Positions 48,245 to 56,491 of a DNA stretch of 64,000 nt are shown piece by piece. A program made the position numbers and the translations under genes. The notes beneath the pieces were generated by a model. It worked only from the letters and a program-made list of their open reading frames with translations. It ran no database searches and was not told the origin of the DNA. Each line of letters begins with the position of its first letter. The stretch's first letter is position 1. The stretch is taken from positions 39,650-103,649 of the forward strand of contig NZ_CANMFF010000017.1 in assembly GCF_947497005.1 (NCBI RefSeq). Reading direction: 5' to 3'. The stretch is from an uncultured Ruegeria sp. GTDB taxonomy: Bacteria > Pseudomonadota > Alphaproteobacteria > Rhodobacterales > Rhodobacteraceae.

Positions 48245-49611
48245 GACCAGCTTGCCTCATACTCTTTCAGCGCATCGGTGATGAATGCCTTACGGGCCTC
48301 GCCCTGCAGATGGTCGGCGGATTTGTAGATCTCGGCCACCTGATGCGAGATTTCCTTGAGCACTGCGCCGTCATTGCGCCCCTGCTGCAGGGGAATGCGC
48401 AGCATGGTGTCGCCAGCATAGGTCGGGATCACCTTGCCCGCGAAATTGTCCGAGGGTTGCGGCGGGCGTTCGCCGTTTTGCAACGCGCGAATGGCGTTAC
48501 GCAACAGGCGGCGCGCTTTGGCCACCCCCCGGTCGGTAAAGCTGAGGTTTTCGCGGGCGTGGATATTCTTCGGTCCCTGACTGACCCATGCGTCGTAGTC
48601 CCCCGGATCGCGTTGTCGCATCTCATACGAACGATCTGGGTCCTGACCGTAGAAATCGGTCATCCCGTAACCCACTTTGCTTTTGTCCGTCAGACCCTTG
48701 GGGTCGTCATTCGCCGCCGCATTACGGAAGTGGCGCCATGCGATGACCATTGTGTGGGTGTCGTCTATTGGTGTGATCCATCGCGACAGCCCGCAGCGTC
48801 CAAAATAGCGCGGCCCGTCAGGCACCGGAAAATGACCGCCATTCTGGGTGAAGGACGGCAACATGTGGTCATGGATACGGACCCAGACAATGTCTTCCAC
48901 CCGCCGAACATTGGTGTAGAAATCGCCGGTCTGGCTGTCGTGAAACTCGATCATCGGCATTTCTGCGAAGGCGTCGATGAACTGGCTGCGTACCGCCAGA
49001 GTGTGCAGGTAGACCACATGGAACGGGTCCCATGCGTTCTCCATCACCTGCAGCCAGTTGCAGGGGGATTTGATGAGATAGGGCACTAGCTCGTCACCGT
49101 CTTCATCAAAAGTATCCATCACCGGGAAGGGGGGCTGTTCCTCGGCCGGGCCCATATAGGCAAAGGCCAGGCCTTTGTATTCGATGATCGGATAGGCCCC
49201 CAGACAAGCCTTTTTCTTGACCTGAGACGCAGGCGGTTCGCATGGGGTTTCCAGAATGGTGCCGTCCAACCCGTATTTCCAGCCATGATAGGAACACCGA
49301 ATGCCGCCTTCTTCGACGATGCCAAACTCAAGGCTCATATTGCGGTGGCAGCAATGCAGATGGGTCAGGCCCAGTTTGCCTTCCTTCTTTTCGCGAAACA
49401 GAACCAGATCCTCACCCAGAATGCGGATGCGATAAGGCAGATCTCCGATCTGGTCAGTCATCGCCACCGGCATCCAAAACCGGCGCAGATACTCGCCGCA
49501 AGGGGTGCCCGGGCCAACCTCGATCAGTTCCGGGTCAGGCGTTTGCTGCCAGACGCCCTGCTGGTCGTGACCGCGGAAATTGCCCTCGGGGGCTGAGAAA
49601 TGATCGTTCAT
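48241..49611 (-). CDS. Rieske non-haem iron oxygenase, long phthalate-dioxygenase-like form
   Basis: A 456-aa oxygenase. Rieske ligands are C87-x-H89 (in HCCHRNMS) and C106-x2-H109 (CSYHGWKYG); the mononuclear iron site is in NAWDPFHVVYLHTL with two histidines. The long C-terminal domain groups it with alpha-only phthalate-type enzymes that need only a separate reductase. No reductase gene is adjacent. It overlaps paralogue A by 4 bp and follows the aldehyde dehydrogenase gene by 24 bp. The substrate is unknown. Confidence 0.88.
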   Translation of the reverse strand: MNDHFSAPEGNFRGHDQQGVWQQTPDPELIEVGPGTPCGEYLRRFWMPVAMTDQIGDLPYRIRILGEDLVLFREKKEGKLGLTHLHCCHRNMSLEFGIVEEGGIRCSYHGWKYGLDGTILETPCEPPASQVKKKACLGAYPIIEYKGLAFAYMGPAEEQPPFPVMDTFDEDGDELVPYLIKSPCNWLQVMENAWDPFHVVYLHTLAVRSQFIDAFAEMPMIEFHDSQTGDFYTNVRRVEDIVWVRIHDHMLPSFTQNGGHFPVPDGPRYFGRCGLSRWITPIDDTHTMVIAWRHFRNAAANDDPKGLTDKSKVGYGMTDFYGQDPDRSYEMRQRDPGDYDAWVSQGPKNIHARENLSFTDRGVAKARRLLRNAIRALQNGERPPQPSDNFAGKVIPTYAGDTMLRIPLQQGRNDGAVLKEISHQVAEIYKSADHLQGEARKAFITDALKEYEASWS

Positions 49612-49635
49612 TGCGTCCTCCGTGCGGTTCGGTGG

Positions 49636-51096
49636 TCAGGGAAATGGATCGGGCACCGGCGCGGTGCCGGTCCAGATCGATTTGACCTGACAGAAATCCT
49701 TGATGGCGTCCGGGCCGAGTTCGCGCCCATATCCTGACAATTTGACCCCGCCGATCGGGCTGGCCGGGTCAACACTGCGATAGTGATTGATGTAAACGGT
49801 GCCTGCCTCGATAGCTCTGGCGACGCGCGCGCCCTTATCGGCATCAGAGGTCCAGACCCCGGCGGCAAGGCCATAGTCGCTGTCATTGGCCAACGCGATG
49901 GCTTCGTCTTCGGTGGTGAAAGGGGTGACGGCCAGAACCGGGCCGAACACTTCTTCGCGCCAAAGCTGCATGTCGGGCCTTACATTGCCGAAGACGGTTG
50001 GTCCGACATAGAAACCTTCCCGGTCTGCTGCCGTGAGGGTCCCGTCCAGCAGGCAGTCGGCGCCATCGTCCTTGGCGCGTTCGATCATCGCGGTCACCTT
50101 GCGCAGATGCGGTTCATTGGCCAGCGGGGCGATCTGCGTTTGCGGGTCCACCGGGTCGCCTATCTTCAGCGCGCGCGCGCGGTCGATCAGGCGCGACACC
50201 AGTTTTTCTTTCAGCCTTGCTTCAACAATCAGGCGTGAACCGGCAACACAGGTCTGACCGTTCGACAGGAAGATACCGGACAGAATACCGTTAACCGCAT
50301 TGTCCAGATCACAATCGGCGAACACGACCTGCGGAGATTTTCCGCCGAGTTCAAGGACTGCGGGTACTACCCCGGCTGAAGCAGCCTCTGCCACTTTTCG
50401 GCCACCAAAATCCGAGCCGGTAAAGGTGACTTTACGCGTCAGGGGATGGCGGACCAGCGCTTCGCCGACCTCATGACCCAGCCCGGTCACTACGTTCAAT
50501 ACTCCAGGTGGCAGTCCGGCCTCATGGGCGAGGCGCGCGAATTCCAGGGTGGAGGCGGATGCCATTTCTGACGGTTTCACAACCACGGTATTGCCCGCTG
50601 CCAGAGCTGGGGCCAGTTTCCAGGCAAGGATCATCAGCGGAGAATTCCAGGGGGTAATGGCAACCACGACGCCATAGGGCACATGATGGCCAACGCTTTG
50701 CACACCCGTGATTGTATTGGCCTGAGGTTCGGGCTGCAGCTTGCGCGCCTCGGCCGCGAAATAGCGGAACCAGTTGTGCAGCCCGGCAAATTGCCCGCGC
50801 ACCTCGGCGATGCGTTTGCCGTTGTCGCGGATTTCAGGCGCGATGAGATCTTCCCATCGCGCTTCCAGGGCATCAGCCAATTGGTCCAGCATATCCGCAC
50901 GCTCGGTTGGGCCTGACTTTGCCCACGGGCCGCTGCGGAACGCCCGTTCGGCGTTCCGAATGGCCCGGTCAGCAGTCTGCGCATTGCAACGGGCGACTTT
51001 ACACCAAACCCGACCCGAAGCGGGGTCAACACTGGGCAAGGTTTCGCCATCCCAATCGACAAAGGCGCCGGAAATGAAGGGCGAGTAGATTTTCAT
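49636..51096 (-). CDS. NAD(P)+-dependent aldehyde dehydrogenase
   Basis: A 486-aa enzyme with catalytic C283 (SNGQTCVAGS), general base E249 (LELGGKSPQ), the oxyanion asparagine in TPWNSPL (N151) and the cofactor lysine in VVVKPSE. The sequence resembles betaine-aldehyde/gamma-aminobutyraldehyde types without settling the substrate. It starts directly after the deacylase stop. The aldehyde could come from the thiamine-diphosphate decarboxylase encoded on the opposite strand. Confidence 0.92.
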   Translation of the reverse strand: MKIYSPFISGAFVDWDGETLPSVDPASGRVWCKVARCNAQTADRAIRNAERAFRSGPWAKSGPTERADMLDQLADALEARWEDLIAPEIRDNGKRIAEVRGQFAGLHNWFRYFAAEARKLQPEPQANTITGVQSVGHHVPYGVVVAITPWNSPLMILAWKLAPALAAGNTVVVKPSEMASASTLEFARLAHEAGLPPGVLNVVTGLGHEVGEALVRHPLTRKVTFTGSDFGGRKVAEAASAGVVPAVLELGGKSPQVVFADCDLDNAVNGILSGIFLSNGQTCVAGSRLIVEARLKEKLVSRLIDRARALKIGDPVDPQTQIAPLANEPHLRKVTAMIERAKDDGADCLLDGTLTAADREGFYVGPTVFGNVRPDMQLWREEVFGPVLAVTPFTTEDEAIALANDSDYGLAAGVWTSDADKGARVARAIEAGTVYINHYRSVDPASPIGGVKLSGYGRELGPDAIKDFCQVKSIWTGTAPVPDPFP

Positions 51097-52119
51097 TCAA
51101 CGGCCCTCGGGCAGGGGTTGGGCCACCAATGCCAGCAGGTCGCCACGGCGTACGAGACCACGATTGCCATGGGCCAGAACGTGCCCGGTTACGGGGAAGG
51201 TAAGCCTGACGGCTGCGCGTTCCGGTTCCGCCGGAAAATGCAGCGTGCCGGCCAAATCGCCTTGGTTGACTTGTTGTCCAGCTGCGCAGCGGCGGTCGAA
51301 CAGACCATCTGCGGTCGCATAGATCGAATGCATCGGATCGGCGATTTCTACAGATTGCGTTGGGACAGGGTCAGGAGGGTCACCCGGCAGGATACCGAGA
51401 TGTTTCAAGCAGCGCATCAGCCCGGCCTCGGCAAGATCTGTGACTTCAGGGTCAACACCGCCACCGCCACTCAGCTCGGCCGCGATCATCGGAACCCCGG
51501 CGCGGGCGGCTGCCGCATTTACCGAACGATTGTCGTTATGCGCGCCCAGGACCCAGATCAGGGGCAACCCAAACGCGCGTGCCAATTCTAGGTTGGCAGC
51601 GATCAGGTCTGCACCATCGCCTTGCGCGGCCAAGGTGCAAGGTTCGAAAACGGACGCTTTGCCACCTGAATGCAGATCAATGGCCGCGTCCACACGTTGC
51701 AGCAGCACGGTTTCGACAAAATGCGCAATCATCGCCGTCGGGCCACCATCCGAGTCGCCCGGAAAGGCGCGATTCAGATTTTGGCCATCTAAAGGCGATA
51801 CGCGGGATGAGGTCTGAAACGCAGGGGTGTTCAAGGCCGGGATCAGGATCACCTGACCGGAGAGCTGTACCGGGTTTAGCCGATCGGCTAACCGCATGAT
51901 CGCTGTGGGACCTTCGAACTCATCCCCATGGGTGCCACCCAGAACCAGAACGGAAGGCCCGGGTTTGCCACGAAGGCTGATGACCGGGATTGGGTGATAT
52001 CCCAGTGGCACCGTATTGTCGGACCATTTGAGCATCAGGTCACCCACCTGCCGACCCGGCGCATCCAGATCGATGGTCAGGTGAAGCCTGCTGGTTTGGG
52101 CTGAAAACGTATTGGCCAT
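51097..52119 (-). CDS. Succinylglutamate desuccinylase/aspartoacylase-family deacylase
   Basis: A 340-aa zinc-dependent hydrolase. Zinc ligands are in GGTHGDEFEGP (H and E) and the later DLHSGGKAS histidine; the LNRAFPGD segment is also typical. DoeB, an N-acetyl-diaminobutyrate deacetylase of ectoine breakdown, is of this family. The enzyme probably removes an acyl group from an amine at the pathway start. It is first in the minus-strand operon and divergent from the aminotransferase gene. Confidence 0.85.
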   Translation of the reverse strand: MANTFSAQTSRLHLTIDLDAPGRQVGDLMLKWSDNTVPLGYHPIPVISLRGKPGPSVLVLGGTHGDEFEGPTAIMRLADRLNPVQLSGQVILIPALNTPAFQTSSRVSPLDGQNLNRAFPGDSDGGPTAMIAHFVETVLLQRVDAAIDLHSGGKASVFEPCTLAAQGDGADLIAANLELARAFGLPLIWVLGAHNDNRSVNAAAARAGVPMIAAELSGGGGVDPEVTDLAEAGLMRCLKHLGILPGDPPDPVPTQSVEIADPMHSIYATADGLFDRRCAAGQQVNQGDLAGTLHFPAEPERAAVRLTFPVTGHVLAHGNRGLVRRGDLLALVAQPLPEGR

Positions 52120-52249
52120 CGGGATTCTTTTGTTTGTCTACGGCATTCATATCATAATTTTTTTGAAAGTGAATTGCTGAAAATCATATGTTATGTGATA
52201 TAAGGTGAAAGTTGCCATTGCCGCCATTTGGCGGTGCCGGAGGATTTGG

Positions 52250-53344
52250 ATGGCCATTGCGCGCGCGAAATCAGGAATAGACAGAATCAAACCTCATATG
52301 GTGGGTGGCGCTTCGGTGGATGTACCGCCGCCCGCGATATTACTGAATTCGAATGAAAGTGTATTTGGTCCCAGCCCGGCGGCCCGTGCCGCTGCACGTG
52401 CGGCCATCAGCAATATCGAACGGTATGTGGAAAACCCAGATCGCATCCTTGCACCGGCGATTGCAGCTCAGTTCGGGCTGGATGCCGCCCGGATCACTAC
52501 GGGTCAGGGGTCGGATGACCTTCTGGCCCGTCTGGCCCGCGCCTACCTTGGGCCGGGCACCGAACTGATCCGCAGCGCCAATGGTTATCTCAAAGTCCCG
52601 AACTATGCCTATGCCAACGATGCCGGGGTGGTTTCGGTCGCGGATGATGACTTCAAACCCTCGGTCGACCGGATGATCGACGCTGTGACCGAGCGGACCC
52701 GGATCGTCTATCTCGCCAATCCCGAAAACCCCGCAGGCACTTATTTAAATGGGTCAGAGTTGCGTCGCCTCCACGCGGCGTTGCCGGAAAACGTTCTGCT
52801 GATCATTGACGCCGCTTATGAGGAATATGTCGATGCGGCGGATTATGAACCGGCACATAAATTGGTCGAAGCTGCCGATAACGTTGTTATGTGCCGGACA
52901 TTTTCCAAGATATTCGGACTGGCTGGCGCCCGTGTCGGCTGGATGTACGGGCCCGAAGATGTGGTGGACAGCGTCCGCAGGATCGGTCTGACCTTTCCGG
53001 TGACGTCCTCTTCGATCGCTGCAGCCGTTGCGGCGCTGGATGACACAGCAAATACTCGTTTTGTGCGCGAGACCAATTTGAACAGCCGGAAGAGGTTGAC
53101 GGCCGCACTGACGGAGTTGGGTTTGCGCGTTGTCCCGAGCCAGGCCAATTTCGTGCTGGTTCATTTTCGAGACCCCAAGAGGTCTGCCAGAGCCGTAGAC
53201 CGATACCTGCGGGGGCAGGGAATCGCCGTGCGCCGGTTCGCCTCGCCCGCCTATGATGAATATATCCGCATCACGATCGGTCACCGCCATGAATTGCAGG
53301 CGGCGCAGGATGGGATCGCTGCCTTTCTGGACGGAGGCGTCTGA
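52250..53344 (+). CDS. PLP-dependent class I/II aminotransferase, HisC-like
   Basis: A 364-aa fold-type I aminotransferase. The Schiff-base lysine is K220 in RTFSKIFGLAGARVGW, with the substrate-binding NPENPAGTY and IIDAAYEEY segments. It resembles histidinol-phosphate aminotransferase but the context is not histidine synthesis. The start at 52250 has GGAGGA upstream. Its stop is shared with the start of the next gene (TGATG). It would make a 2-oxo acid for the decarboxylase encoded downstream. Confidence 0.88.
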   Translation: MAIARAKSGIDRIKPHMVGGASVDVPPPAILLNSNESVFGPSPAARAAARAAISNIERYVENPDRILAPAIAAQFGLDAARITTGQGSDDLLARLARAYLGPGTELIRSANGYLKVPNYAYANDAGVVSVADDDFKPSVDRMIDAVTERTRIVYLANPENPAGTYLNGSELRRLHAALPENVLLIIDAAYEEYVDAADYEPAHKLVEAADNVVMCRTFSKIFGLAGARVGWMYGPEDVVDSVRRIGLTFPVTSSSIAAAVAALDDTANTRFVRETNLNSRKRLTAALTELGLRVVPSQANFVLVHFRDPKRSARAVDRYLRGQGIAVRRFASPAYDEYIRITIGHRHELQAAQDGIAAFLDGGV

Positions 53345-53892
53345 TGGTTGCCTCCCCACAACCAACCGAAGACGCACCGCAGGTTGCGCATCCGTCGGGT
53401 GCGGCGATCATTGCCGCCATCAAGGCAGCAGGCGTCGGAGAAATCGTGGCATTACCGGACATCGTCACCAGCGACGGGCTGCTCTGGCCGATCTCGCGCG
53501 ATCCCGATTTTCGCCTGACCCGTATCTGCAAAGAAGATGAGGGTGTCAGTATTTGCGGGGCGATGTCTTATAACGGTACGCGGGCGGTTTTGATGATGCA
53601 GCAGACCGGGTTGATGGATTCCCTGAACGCAATCCGGGCCATTGGTGTAGATTATGAACTGCCGGTGGTTATGATGGTTGGCCTGCAGGGCAAAGAGCCG
53701 CATATACTTCCCGACCAGTCTGCCTCTTACGGGGTGCGGATCATCCGGCCGGTACTTGACGCGATGAGGCTGTCGCATTCCCTGATCGAAGAGCCCGGCG
53801 ACGAGGATCATGTCCCGCAGGCGATAGAAGAAGCTTATGCAGCCTCAAAACCCCATATTTTCCTGATAGGCCGAGCCCCGGAGGCGTCATGA
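53344..53892 (+). CDS. Thiamine-diphosphate decarboxylase, N-terminal (PYR-domain) subunit
   Basis: A 182-aa subunit equivalent to the alpha subunit (ComD) of sulphopyruvate decarboxylase or the first half of phosphonopyruvate decarboxylase. The activating glutamate is in CKEDEGVSICGAMSYNG, and the phrase IRAIGVDYELPVVMMVGLQG fits. It is translationally coupled to the aminotransferase before and the second subunit after it. The aminotransferase/decarboxylase sequence suggests an amino acid is converted to an aldehyde one carbon shorter. Confidence 0.83.
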   Translation: MVASPQPTEDAPQVAHPSGAAIIAAIKAAGVGEIVALPDIVTSDGLLWPISRDPDFRLTRICKEDEGVSICGAMSYNGTRAVLMMQQTGLMDSLNAIRAIGVDYELPVVMMVGLQGKEPHILPDQSASYGVRIIRPVLDAMRLSHSLIEEPGDEDHVPQAIEEAYAASKPHIFLIGRAPEAS

Positions 53893-54461
53893 CCATGTAC
53901 CGCGACGCGGCGCTGAAGGCCCTGATCCCTTATGTCCGCGAAGACGATATCGTTGTCGCTGTGTATCAGAGCTGTTTCGACTGGCTTGCGCTGAACCCGC
54001 GCGATCTGAATTATGTGGCTGTCGGAGCGATGGGTCAGGCGTCATCTCATGGCTTGGGTCTTGCGCTTGCCAATCCGGATCGGCGCGTGATCGTGCTGGA
54101 TGGCGATGGTAGCCTGTTGATGAATCTGGGTACGTTGGTGACGATCGCCAATGCCGGGGCGCAAAACCTCTATCATTTCTTGTCGGCCAACCGGGTCTAC
54201 GAGGTAAATGGATCGCAGCCTCTGCCCGGAGCGGACAGGGTTGATTTTGCCGCAATGGCCTGGGCTGCTGGTTACGCAGGTGTGCAGCGATTTACAGAGC
54301 TGGAGCAGTTCTCGGTTGCACTGCCGCAAGTGTTGTCATCCGCCGGTCCACAATTTGTTTCGATGGAACTGACAGCGGGTGCCCCTTATCCTCGGGACTA
54401 TGCGTATATCCACAGTGCGCAGGCGCGGACCAGTTTCCGCGAAGCGCTTAATCGTCGCTGA
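53889..54461 (+). CDS. Thiamine-diphosphate decarboxylase, C-terminal (PP-domain) subunit
   Basis: A 190-aa subunit corresponding to ComE. The cofactor motif begins DGDGSLLMNLGTLVTIAN, but its end, usually DN in this group, here reads SANRVYEVNG, so an acidic residue is replaced by alanine while the asparagine is kept. The start overlaps the N-terminal subunit gene by 4 bp. It ends in a 14-bp convergent overlap with the LysR gene. Substrate likely a sulpho-, phosphono- or other 3-substituted pyruvate, by family only. Confidence 0.82.
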   Translation: MTMYRDAALKALIPYVREDDIVVAVYQSCFDWLALNPRDLNYVAVGAMGQASSHGLGLALANPDRRVIVLDGDGSLLMNLGTLVTIANAGAQNLYHFLSANRVYEVNGSQPLPGADRVDFAAMAWAAGYAGVQRFTELEQFSVALPQVLSSAGPQFVSMELTAGAPYPRDYAYIHSAQARTSFREALNRR

Positions 54462-55338
54462 TCTGCGATTGCACGATTTGCAGAAAGGATTGCCCCACTG
54501 CAGAAAGGGGTTTGTTCTTGGACCAGAACAGAACCGCGCGGAAGGTCAGAGGCGCCTCAAAAGGCAGGGCGACACAATCAGGTATGGTCCTGAGGTAATC
54601 CAGACTGGCACCCACAACCGAGACACCCAATCCACGCGCAACAAGGCGACAGGCTGAGTCGGTAGTCCGCGTCTCGTACTGCATCTGCCGTGCGACACCT
54701 TTGGCCTCGAAGAACTGATCAATTTCGAACCGGAAACGCGAGGATGGCATGTATGAGATAAAGCTCTCGCCTACCAGATCCTGCGCCTGAGCGCGCTTTT
54801 TTTTGGCCAGAGGGTGGCCGGTTGGGACCACGCAGCAAACGTCACTGTTTCGGATGACGAGCCTGTCAAAGGACGGGTTGGCAGGCTCGGTTGTCGTGAT
54901 CCCGAAATCGTAGTTCTGCGAAACCATCCACTCGACCGCATCATCGCTGGGGGCGATTTCCATTCGGGCCATGGCGTGTGGACAGGCAGTGGCGAATTCC
55001 TGAATAAGATCGGGTCCCAGTTGGGACGATACACCTGGGGTTATCACAAGGCTAAGCCGCGCGTGACCGAATTTTCCGATGGCTGCGGCGGATTCCTTTA
55101 TGTGCTCCATTCCACTGACGGCTTGTCGCACCTCTTCCACAAGAAGCCGGGCTTCATCGGTGGGAACCAATACCCGGCCAGAGCGTTGAAACAGCAGAAA
55201 TCCGACCTCGGTCTCGAAATCTGAGATAAGGCGGCTCACCGCAGGCTGCGAGATACCCAACATCGCAGCCGCTTCGGTCACGGTTCCGGTCGAGACAACA
55301 GTTCGAAACGCATCAACCTGTTTGAAAGTAATTTTCAT
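54448..55338 (-). CDS. LysR-family regulator
   Basis: A 296-aa transcription factor with helix-turn-helix segments DAFRTVVSTGTVTEAAAML and ISQPAVSRLISDFETEVG and an effector-binding domain. The ATG at 55338 (MKITFKQ) gives the standard LysR N-terminus. It converges on the decarboxylase operon and probably controls the divergent pair of operons meeting at 52.1-52.25 kb. In that gap, near-palindromic ATCATA-TGT-TATGTGAT at about 52186-52202 could be its site. Confidence 0.9.
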   Translation of the reverse strand: MKITFKQVDAFRTVVSTGTVTEAAAMLGISQPAVSRLISDFETEVGFLLFQRSGRVLVPTDEARLLVEEVRQAVSGMEHIKESAAAIGKFGHARLSLVITPGVSSQLGPDLIQEFATACPHAMARMEIAPSDDAVEWMVSQNYDFGITTTEPANPSFDRLVIRNSDVCCVVPTGHPLAKKKRAQAQDLVGESFISYMPSSRFRFEIDQFFEAKGVARQMQYETRTTDSACRLVARGLGVSVVGASLDYLRTIPDCVALPFEAPLTFRAVLFWSKNKPLSAVGQSFLQIVQSQISDD

Positions 55339-55484
55339 AGACGACAATACCGTCTTAGTTTCGGGGTAAACCATTCATAGTAATATAATATGTTATTGCC
55401 AATAAAGGTTGGGAATTGTTAATGCGCCCCGTTCCTACGGCGAGCATGCAGGGGTCTCGGGAACGGACGTGGGGGCCAGACCCT

Positions 55485-56087
55485 CTATTGCGGCCGTGTC
55501 GAGGTGGTGATGAACTCGATCCTGTCCGATACAATCTCGCAGAAGCCATGCGGGAGTTTGGCGTCGAAGCTTAGGGAGTCTCCGGTTTCCATGGCGAAAT
55601 CTTCGGTACCGCAACGGTAAACCGCTTCGCCCTCGATCATGTAAAGAAAAACATACCCTTCGTGCTGATAGCTGGGCAATGTTCCCGACTGGTCCTTGGC
55701 AATGCTGATGCGCGCGGATTGAAACAGCCCGCCCGGCCCGCCATGTTTGCCAAGCAAAAAATAGTCATGCGCGTGGCCCTGCGTGATCCGCCGGGACACC
55801 AAACCCTCGCCAGCCCTGACGTGATGTACGTCTGCCGAACCCTCGGTATGTGCGAACAAGGCCATCAGCGGCACACCCATCGCATCCGCCAGAGACTGAA
55901 GTGTCCCGAGTGACGGGGAAACGCTGCCATTCTCGATACGGCTGATCATCGAGGCCGAGATTTGCGCTGCGGAAGCCAATTCGGAAATGATCAGGCCGCG
56001 CTCTTGCCGCAATCTTTGCAGGGTTTGCCCGACCTCGTGTTCTATGTCTCTTTGTTTGGTTACGGTTTTCAGTGCTAATGCTCCCAA
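55485..56087 (-). CDS. XRE-family regulator with C-terminal cupin sensor
   Basis: A 200-aa paralogue of the regulator at 26.6 kb: helix-turn-helix at about 15-70 (IISELASAAQISASMISRIEN) and cupin at about 115-195 (HEGYVFLYMIEGEAVYRCG; METGDSLSFDAKLPHGF). The start appears to be a TTG at 56087; no ATG or GTG lies before the helix-turn-helix and a stop precedes it. It stands alone, 147 bp upstream of the LysR start, and may sense a metabolite of the neighbouring pathway. Confidence 0.85.
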   Translation of the reverse strand: MGALALKTVTKQRDIEHEVGQTLQRLRQERGLIISELASAAQISASMISRIENGSVSPSLGTLQSLADAMGVPLMALFAHTEGSADVHHVRAGEGLVSRRITQGHAHDYFLLGKHGGPGGLFQSARISIAKDQSGTLPSYQHEGYVFLYMIEGEAVYRCGTEDFAMETGDSLSFDAKLPHGFCEIVSDRIEFITTSTRPQ

Positions 56088-56290
56088 TAGGTATTAGACT
56101 GTCACTCACACTACTTGTTGCATCTGTCTTCACGAGTCAACGATTGGGGTTATGTAGCGAAGCTTTGGCAGATGTGTTGTAAATGTCCGATGTCAGCACC
56201 GATGGGACAGTTTAAAGTGATTTGATAGGAGAGGGTTTCTGGCTCATCATAACCGCCAAGGAGTGGAGATGAGAAAGGTCAAAGCGTCAA

Positions 56291-56315
56291 ACGTTTGATC
56301 CAGTGGATCAAACGT
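56291..56315. repeat. 25-bp perfect palindrome (12-bp arms)
   Basis: ACGTTTGATCCA, one central G, then the exact reverse complement. It lies 6 bp before the IS3 orfA remnant, in an otherwise empty stretch (56088-56320). It could be part of the old IS3 leader or a small palindromic repeat inserted there. Confidence 0.6.
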
Positions 56316-56320
56316 AGCGC

Positions 56321-56491
56321 GTGACCGGAACGAAGCAGAGCCACGGCGAGAAGGTCGTCAAAGACATCCGCCATCTGATGCGCAAGCAGTATTCTGCCGA
56401 AGTGAAGATCAGGATCGTGCTGGACGGTCTGAAGGGCGAGGGGTTCCGTTGCAAACTTTTGGCCATTGACGCTTTCGGAATTAGCGAGTGA
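56321..56491 (+). pseudogene. IS3-family orfA remnant cut by an IS6 element
   Basis: The frame from GTG at 56321 reads HGEKVVKDIRHLMRKQYS and AEVKIRIVLDGLKGEGF, matching the N-terminal helix-turn-helix part of IS3-group OrfA proteins. The similarity stops at 56441, exactly where the left end of the IS6-family element begins; the remaining codons to the stop at 56489-56491 are element sequence. No matching continuation is seen beyond the element's right end, so the rest of the IS3 copy is gone. Confidence 0.7.
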
